A stretch of 64,000 bases of DNA from Equus caballus (taxonomy: Eukaryota; Chordata; Mammalia; Perissodactyla; Equidae). The stretch's first letter is position 1; each line of letters begins with the position of its first letter. The translations under genes and the position numbers were made by a program. The stretch is taken from assembly GCF_041296265.1 (NCBI RefSeq), contig NC_091693.1:24924001-24988000 (forward strand), written 5' to 3'. The notes under the pieces were generated by a model that had not been told where the DNA came from, did no database searches, and saw nothing but the letters and a program-made list of their open reading frames with translations. Below, in pieces: positions 15,101 through 24,100 of the stretch.

Positions 15101-18100
15101 AAATTCCTTAGAGTCACTCTTGAGCCCTCTCTGAATCTCATACCACACATCCATCCTTTACAGATCTGCTGTTTAAACACTCAGACTATATCTTGAACCT
15201 GACCACCTCTATACATTTCCTGGTTCAAGACCCCATCACCTCTTGTTTGGATTATTACAAGCTTCTTCTTCTATCATCCTGCTTTTGCCTTTGCTTCTTA
15301 AATATGTGAGATTGTGTCACTGGTCTATTCAAAACCCTCCCAAAACTCTTATCTCAGAATAAAACCAAAGTCCTTACTTTAATCTATAAGGTCCTACCTA
15401 ACTGGCCCCACCTGATACCTCTCTCACCTCATTTCCTACTACCTTCTACCTTCCCCTTCATTCATGCTCCTGCCTCAGGGCCTTTGCACCTGCTGGTCCC
15501 TCTGTCTGAAATGCCTTTTCCCCTAAGATGTGCACATGGCTCCTTCCCTCACTTGCTTCAAGTTTGTGCTCAAATGACTTCCTCTTAATCATCGTCTTAG
15601 GAAGGCTTTTCCTGGACACCCTCTGTAAAATAGTCCTCTACCCTTCCTGTTAATTTGTCTCCAGGTAAATGTCACATTCTTTATTGTCTTTTTTATTAAT
15701 GTTCTCTTGTGCTAGAATGTACTCTCCATGAGGGCAGGAAACTTCGCTTAACTCACTGTTTCCTTGGTACCTAGAACAGTGCCTGACACACAGTAGGTGA
15801 TCCCTGTCACAGAGGTCATTAGGCTTGCGTGTGTGGATTCACTGACCCTGCCCTCTAACCCATCCAGTGACCAGCAAGCACCCCTTGATTTGACCTGAGA
15901 GTGACTCTTTTGGATGCTCCCCAAAACCTCCTGCTCACCAACAGTCCGGATCCATGGGCGCTGCTTTCTTCTCACTCTTCTTACGTCTGGGAAAAGGATG
16001 TTGGGATGCAAGGCTCAGGGAGCGAGGATGGACCCAGGGGTCCTCATCCTTCCCCCAGCCCCCACCCTCCAGATAGTGTGAGTCCTGCGTCAAGTCTCAC
16101 CTCCTCTTCAGGAAGAAAACCAGTAGGCCCACCAGGATGAGAAGCAGAAGGACACCAATAATGGCTCCGGCGATGACCCCTGGGGGAGGGAGCATGGGCA
16201 GCATTAGAGCCCTGGTCTTGTCGCCTGATGTCCTAACTCTCCTAGGTCCATCCTTGCTCAGAGTGTGACCAGAGGGCTTACAGCGTAGACGCAGGGGCAG
16301 AGAAGGGAAAGGAGAAACTTCCTGGATAAAGCCTCACCTCCCACCCAACCTTTCCTCTCAGACTCTTGGTTCCCGAGGAGCCTGATCCAAAGACATCATT
16401 TTTCAGGTGACGTGGCTCCTGAAGATTGACTCTCCCCTCCTTGGCCTAGACTAGTGGTTCTCAGTGTGAGTGATTTTGCCCCCTGGAGACAGCGGGCAAT
16501 GTCTGGAGACATTTTTGGTTGTCACAACTAGGGTGGTGGTGCCACTGGCATCTAATGGGTGGAGTCTGGGGATGCTGCTAGACATCTGACAATGCACAGG
16601 ACAGCCCCCTGATGCAGAGAGTGACCCAGCCCAAGATCCAAGAGGATCTGTGCTCTCAGAGACACTTTTTGCTAAGCGAGAGACACTCCTGGACAGTGGG
16701 ATCCACTGAAACCCAGTTTGGAGTGGCATCCATTTATCATTTCATCAACCTTCAGTCTCTCTCCAGATCAGAGACTCAATCTTATAAGAAGCTCTGATTC
16801 CTAGGAAGCGACTGATGGGGTCCAGGGAAGCCTATGACCATGGTCAATGGTACATGATCAAAGATTTCCTGAGCATGAAGTTTGAACATCTTCAAATACC
16901 CCACCGATGAGTGAAAAATGGTGCGGCCATGTTGGAAAAAAATTTGACAATTGTTCAAATGGTTAAACATAGAGTTACCATATGACCTAGCAATTCCACT
17001 GCTAGATATATACCCAAGAGAAATGAAGACATACATCCACACAAAAATGTGTACACAAATGTTCATAATAGCATTACTCATAATAGTCACAAAGTGGATA
17101 CCACCCAACTGATCCATCATCGGATGAACGGATAAACAAAATGTGGTCTATCCATAAAATGGAATATTATTTGGCAAGAAAAGTAATGAAGCACTGATAT
17201 ACACTACAAATGGATGAACCTTGAAAACTTGATACTAAGCGAGAGAAGCCAGTCACAGAGGACCACATATTGCATGATTGTATTTTTAGGAAAAGTCCAA
17301 AATAGGTAAATCTATAGAGACAGAAGGTGGATTTAGAGATTGCCAATGGGATGGTTGTTAGGGAATTGGGGAAAAATTAAGGGGCAATGGCTAAAGGGGA
17401 TGATTTTTCTTTATGGAATAATGAGATGATTCTAAAGTTGATAGTGGTGATAGTTGCACAGTCAGGGAATAGACTAGAAGCCACTCAATTGTACACTTTA
17501 AGAGGGTGAACAGTATGTTATACGAATTCTATCTCAATAAAGCTGTTTTAAAATGGCAGGAAACAAAACACAAACAAGCCAAAAGGCCCCCATGTGTTGG
17601 TGAGACTCCCTCACAACAGAGCCTGAGGGGGTCTAGAGAGACTTTCACCAAAGCCCTCTGTCCCTGTGGGACTCTGCTCACCTGCACTGTCGGTGTGGCA
17701 GATCTCGGAGACAGGCAGGGCCCTCATTCCATCCCAGACAGTCGTAACGGTGGCTGGGTAGGACCGAGCTGGCTGCAGACCCGACACAGACACGCCCTTC
17801 TCACAGGAGGAATTGTCCTGGGAGTCCCGCTGCACACCCACCTGCAACTCAAAGGCCTGGTAGCCTCCTGGGGGACAAGACCAGGTCAGGATGACCCCAT
17901 AGCCCCCAGGGATGCTGATGCAGGAGATGATGGTGACGGGATCCGGAACTGGATGGAAGGGACAAGAGGAGTCAGTAGGAGACATTCAAGGTGGCTTTCC
18001 ATCCCTCCCCATGTTCACCACCAGTGATGCCGATTCTCTGAGAACTTGCCCATCCTTTCCCTCCCCCAAACCAAAATACCTCCCCATCCCTCATTTCCTG

Positions 18101-21100
18101 TTGTCTTCAAATGGATACACAACAGGTCCCCTCAAACTGCAACTCCCATGAGCCTTTGGACCCTCTATATCACTGCAGTTTATGAAGTCATGACCCCCAT
18201 GGCCTGATGGGATTTGTAGTCCACGCACCCCTCACTGCCCCCAAGGTCTGACCTAAGCCCCTCCACAGGTAAAAGGAGGCCCATCTCACCTGTGGACACG
18301 TGGAGGCTCTGTTTGGAACTGGTTACATTGTTCCTCTCTGCCCACACGCTGAAGGTGTACAGAGTCCCGGGCTCCAGGGCCTTCACCTCATACCTGATCC
18401 TGCCTGTCTGGTTGGTCTGAAGTCCTTGGAGACCTTGCCCCCTCTCAGGATGTCCCTCACTGGCCCACTGGACCCAGTATATGTAGAGACGAGAATGGGG
18501 GTCTTGGGGGGCCTCCCACGACAGAGTGATTGAGTTGTTGGTCTGAGTTTCATTCTGCAGATCCGTGACTTCACTGGGAGCTGAGAAGTGAGGATAGAGG
18601 CTCAAGAGGCTGGATTCTAAGGACGCTCACATCTGAGCCGGCTCATACCCTCTCCTCACAGCAAAGCGGCATGGTCTAGACCAGTGCTTTTCAAATTTAT
18701 TTTCCATTATTTGGCAAGAAATTCACTCTTGTGAATACGTAGGTCCTGGCTCAGTAGGTGTGGGACGGGACTGAGAGTGTGCATTTACAATCAGTTCCTG
18801 GGAGATGCTGGTGCTGCCCACTCTATGAGCAGCAGGGATCCAGATCAGTGCTTTCCAGGAGAATGTCTAGAAATGGAAATGCTCTTCCACTGCCCAATAG
18901 AGCAAGCACTAGCCCAGTGGGATTCTGGGAAGGGGCTGGGAGCCCCTCAACAGAGCTCTTGAGCATGAGAAAAGTGGAACTGAATTTGTAATTTTATGCA
19001 GTTCTAGTGAACTTATATTTAAATAACCATGTGTGACCAGTGGCTATCATATTGGACAACAGAGGTCTAGAGCAGGGGGGCTGTCCATGACAAAGTGATG
19101 GAGCTGGTGGTCTAGCTTCCATCCTCAAGACTGTGACACAGTTGTGAACTAGAAGAGTCAGAGGGTCAGAGTGTCCACATTCCATAGCACCTCAGCCCCC
19201 ACCCCCAGAGCTCAGGGAATATGCCTTTGGCCCCCTAAACAGCCCTGGTTGCTAAGGAGAGACACCCTTCCTGTTATGGTCTGCATTCTAGAAAGTCCTA
19301 GGCCCTGACTGACCCCCTTCTCAGAACCTGGAGGCCCCTCAGATGCCTTTTCTTCATCTCCTGCTCAACGTGAACCAAAAGGTACACTGGCTGACAGAAT
19401 GTGCCATATTCTCCTGTCAACTCTCCACCACACATATCACCTCCCATTAAAAAAAGAAAGAAAGAATGAATGAATGAAAGTGAATGGTGGCTGCCTGTCA
19501 CCTGTGGTGGCATTGAGCGTTTCCCAGGAGCTATAGACTCCATTCTTCTCCGCCAACACGGAAAATTCATACGAGGACCCAGGTTCCAGTCCATCCACAG
19601 TGACATTGGTGTTTGTTGTGCTTCTGTTCTCAAGTTTGTCACCATCACCAGTCCACTGGATCCAGTAGGTGTAGTCCTGACTGCCAGGGTCATCGGGCGA
19701 ATCCCACCTCAGGGTGATGGAGCTGGTGGTCTGAGCCTCCACGCTCAGGTTCCCGACAGGGTTGGGGGCTGAGAAATTCGGAAGAAGGATCCAGTGTCAG
19801 CAGAGGGGCTGATCACAGAACAGCCAGTGGGCATATTTTGCCCTCAAAATAAGTTCCTAGTCCTGCACAACTTCTGGTCCAGGAGATGTGGGGTGTATGG
19901 TGTAGACCAGCGCTTCTCAAGTTTAATACATAACACTGCACACATAACAGTGGGGATCTTGTTACAATGCAGGTCCTGACTGAGCAGGTCTGGGATGACA
20001 CTGAGATTCTGCATTTACAATCAGCTCTTGGGGGATGCTGAGGCTGCCCACCCACAGACCATACTTTGAGTAGCAAGGACCTAGACCAGCACTTTCTAAC
20101 AGAATGTCTGTGATGATGGAAGTGCTCTCCCACTGTTCAATAAAGCAGGTGCTAGCCAAGGTGAGACTGAGGGGGCACTGGGAGAATGTCAACAGAGCTC
20201 TTGAGCATATTAAAGGTGGAACTGAAGTGGCAATTTTTGCAATTCTAATGAACTTGAGTTTAACTAGATCACACGACTAGTGGCTATCATATTGCACAAT
20301 GGAGGTCTAGAGCAGGGGGGCTGTCCATGTCAAAGTGATGGAGCCGGTGGTCTAGCTTCCATCCTCAAGACTGTGACACAGTTGTGAACTAGAAGAGTCA
20401 GAGGGTCAGAGTGTCCACATTCCATAGCACCTCAGCCCCCCAGAGCCAGGGAATGTGGCTTTGCCCACTACACAGCCCTGGCTGCTAAGGAGAGACACCC
20501 TCTAGTATGACAGTCTGCATTCTAGAGAGTCCTAGACCCTGACTGATCCCAACTCAGAACGTGGGGGCCCCTCAGATGCTCTTTCTTCATCCCCTGCTCA
20601 ATGTGACCCAAAAGGTACACTGGCTGACAGAAGGTTCCATATTCTCCTGTCAACTCTCCACCACGCCTATCACCTCCCATAAAAACAAATGAAGAAAGAA
20701 AATGAATGGTGGCTGCCTGTCACCTGTGGTGGCACTGAGATTATTCCAGGAGCTATAGACTCCATTCTTCTCCACAAACACGGAAAATTCATACAAGGAC
20801 CCAGGTTTCAGTCCATCCACGGTGACAGTAGTGCTTGTTGTGCTTTTGTTCTGAGGTGTGTCACCATCACCAGTCCACTGGATCCAGTAGGTGTAGTCCT
20901 GAAGCTCATCGGGCGCCTCCCACCTCAGGGTGATGGAGCTGGTGGTCTGAGCCTCCACACTCAGGCTCCTGACAGGGTTGGGGGCTGAGAAATTAAGAAG
21001 AAGGATTCAGTGTCAGCAAGGGAGCAGATAAAGGAAACAGCCAGTGGGCATATTTTGCCCTCAAAATAAGTTTCTAGTCCTGCACAACTACTGGTCCAGG

Positions 21101-24100
21101 AGATGTAGGGTGTATGGTGTAGACCAGGGCTTCTCAAGTTTAATACATAACACTGCATACATAACAGTGGGGATCTTGTTACAATGCAGGTCCTGACTGA
21201 GCAGATCTGGGATGAGACTGAGATTCCGGATTTATAATCAGCTCCCGTGGGATGCTGGGGCTGCCCACCCATGGACCATATTTTGAGGAGCAAGGCTCCA
21301 GACCCACACTTTCCAATAGAATGCCTGCGATGAGGGAAATGCTCTTCCACTGCCCAATACTGCCAGCACTAGCCCAGTGGGGGACTGACAAGAGACTGGG
21401 AGGCCCTCACCAGAGCTCTTGAACACATGAAATGTGGAACTAAATTTGAAATTTTAGGCAATTCTTTTTTTTTAAGATTGGCACCTGAGCTAACATCTGT
21501 TGCCAATCTTCTTTTTTTTTTTTTTCCCTTCTTCTTCTCCTCAAAGCCCCCCAGTACATAGTCATACATTCTAGTTGTAGGTCCTTCTAGTTATGCTATG
21601 TGGACGCCGCCTCAGCATGGCCTGATGAGCAGGGCCATGTGTGTGCCCAGGATCAGAACCAGCAAAACCCTGGGCCACCAAAGTGGAGAGCATGAACTTA
21701 ACTACTTGGCCACAGGGCCAGTCCCAAAATTTTACACAATTCTAATGAACTTGTATTTAAATAACCACATGTGACTAGTGGCTATCATATTGCACAATGG
21801 AGGTCTAGAGCAGGGGGGCTGTCCATGACAAAGTGATGGAGCTGGTGGTCTAGCTTCCATCCTCAAGACTGTGACACAGTTGTGAACTAGAAGAGTCAGA
21901 GGGTCAGAGTGTCCACATTCCATAGCACCTCAGCCCCCACCCCCAGAGCTCAGGGAATATGCCTTTGGCCCCCTAAACAGCCCTGGTTGCTAAGGAGAGA
22001 CACCCTTCCTGTTATGGTCTGCATTCTAGAAAGTCCTAGACCCTGACTGACCCCCTTCTCAGAACCTGGAGGCCCCTCAGATGCCTTTTCTTCATCTCCT
22101 GCTCAACGTGAACCAAAAGGTACACTGGCTGACAGAATGTGCCATATTCTCCTGTCAACTCTCCACCATGCCTATCACCTCCCATTAAAAAAAGAAAGAA
22201 AGAAAGAATGAATGAATGAAAGTGAATGGTGGCTGCCTGTCACCTGTGGTGGCATTGAGCGTTTCCCAGGAGCTATAGACTCCATTCTTCTCCGCCGACA
22301 CGGAAAATTCATACGAGGACCCAGGTTCCAGTCCATCCACAGTGACATTGGTGTTTGTTGTGCTTCTGTTCTCAAGTTTGTCACCATCACCAGTCCACTG
22401 GATCCAGTAGGTGTAGTCCTGACTGCCAGGGTCATCGGGCGAATCCCACCTCAGGGTGATGGAGCTGGTGGTCTGAGCCTCCACGCTCAGGTTCCCGACA
22501 GGGTTGGGGGCTGAGAAATTCGGAAGAAGGATCCAGTGTCAGCAGAGGGGCTGATCACAGAACAGCCAGTGGGCATATTTTGCCCTCAAAATAAGTTCCT
22601 AGTCCTGCACAACTTCTGGTCCAGGAGATGTAGGGTGTATGGTGAAGACCAGCGCTTCTCAAGTTTAATACATAACACTGCACACATAACAGTGGGGATC
22701 TTGTTACAATGCAGGTCCTGACTGAGCAGGTCTGGGATGACACTGAGATTCTGCATTTACAATCAGCTCCCGTGGGATGCTGGGGCTGCCCATAGGCCAT
22801 ATTTTGAGGAGCAAGGCTCCAGACAAACACTTTCCAATAGAATGTCTGTGATGATGGAAATGCTCTTCCATTGTCCAATATTGTGGACACTAGCCCAGTG
22901 GGAGACTGAGAAGAGACTGGGAGCCCCTCAACAGAGCTCTTGAACACATGAAAAGTGAAACTGATTTTGCAATTTTATGCAGTTCTTATGAACTTGTATT
23001 TAAATAACCACATGTGACTAGTGGCTATCATATTGCACAATGGAGGTCTAGAGCAGGGGGGCTGTCCATGACAAAGTGATGGAGCTGGTGGTCTAGCTTC
23101 CATCCTCAAGACTGTGACACAGTTGTGAACTAGAAGAGTCAGAGGGTCAGAGTGTCCACATTCCATAGCACCTCAGCCCCCACCCCCAGAGCTCAGGGAA
23201 TATGCCTTTGGCCCCCTACACAGCCCTGGCTGCTAAGGAGAGACACCCTTCCTGTTATGGTCTGCATTCTAGAAAGTCCTAGACCCTGACTGATCCCAAC
23301 TCAGAACCTGGAGGCCCTTCAGATGCTCTTTCTTCATCTCCTGCTCAACGTGAACCAAAAGGTACACTGGCTGACAGAATGTGCCATATTCTCCTGTCAA
23401 CTCTCCACCACACATATCACCTCCCATTAAAAAAAGAAAGAAAGAAAGAATGAATGAATGAAAGTGAATGGTGGCTGCCTGTCACCTGTGGTGGCATTGA
23501 GCGTTTCCCAGGAGCTACCAGTTCCATTCTTCTCTGCCCACACGGAAAATTCATACGAGGACCCAGGTTTCAGTCCATCCACGGTGACACTGGTGTTTGT
23601 TGTGCTTCTGTTCTCAAGTTTGTCACCATCACCAGTCCACTGGATCCAGTAGGTGTAGTCCTGAGAGTCAGGGTCATCGGGCGCCTCCCACCTCAGGGTG
23701 ATGGAGTTGGTGGTCTGAGCCTCCACGCTCAGGTTCCTGACAGGGTTGGGGGCTGAGAAATTCGGAAGAAGGATCCAGTGTCAGCAGAGGGGCTGATCAC
23801 AGAATAGCCAGTGGGCATATTTTGCCCTCAAAATAAGTTCCTAGTTCTGTACAACTTCTGGTCCAGGAGATGTAGGGTGTATGGTGTAGACCAGCGCTTC
23901 TCAGGTTTAATATGCATACATAACACTGGGGATCTTGTTAAAATGTAGGTTCTCACTCAGTAGGTCAAGGATGACACTGAGTTTCCGCATTTACAATCCA
24001 CTCCTGGTGGATGCTGGGGCTGCCCACCCATGGCTCACCATTTGAGTATCAAGGATCTAGACCAGCACTTTCCAATAGAATGTCTGTGATGATGGAAATG

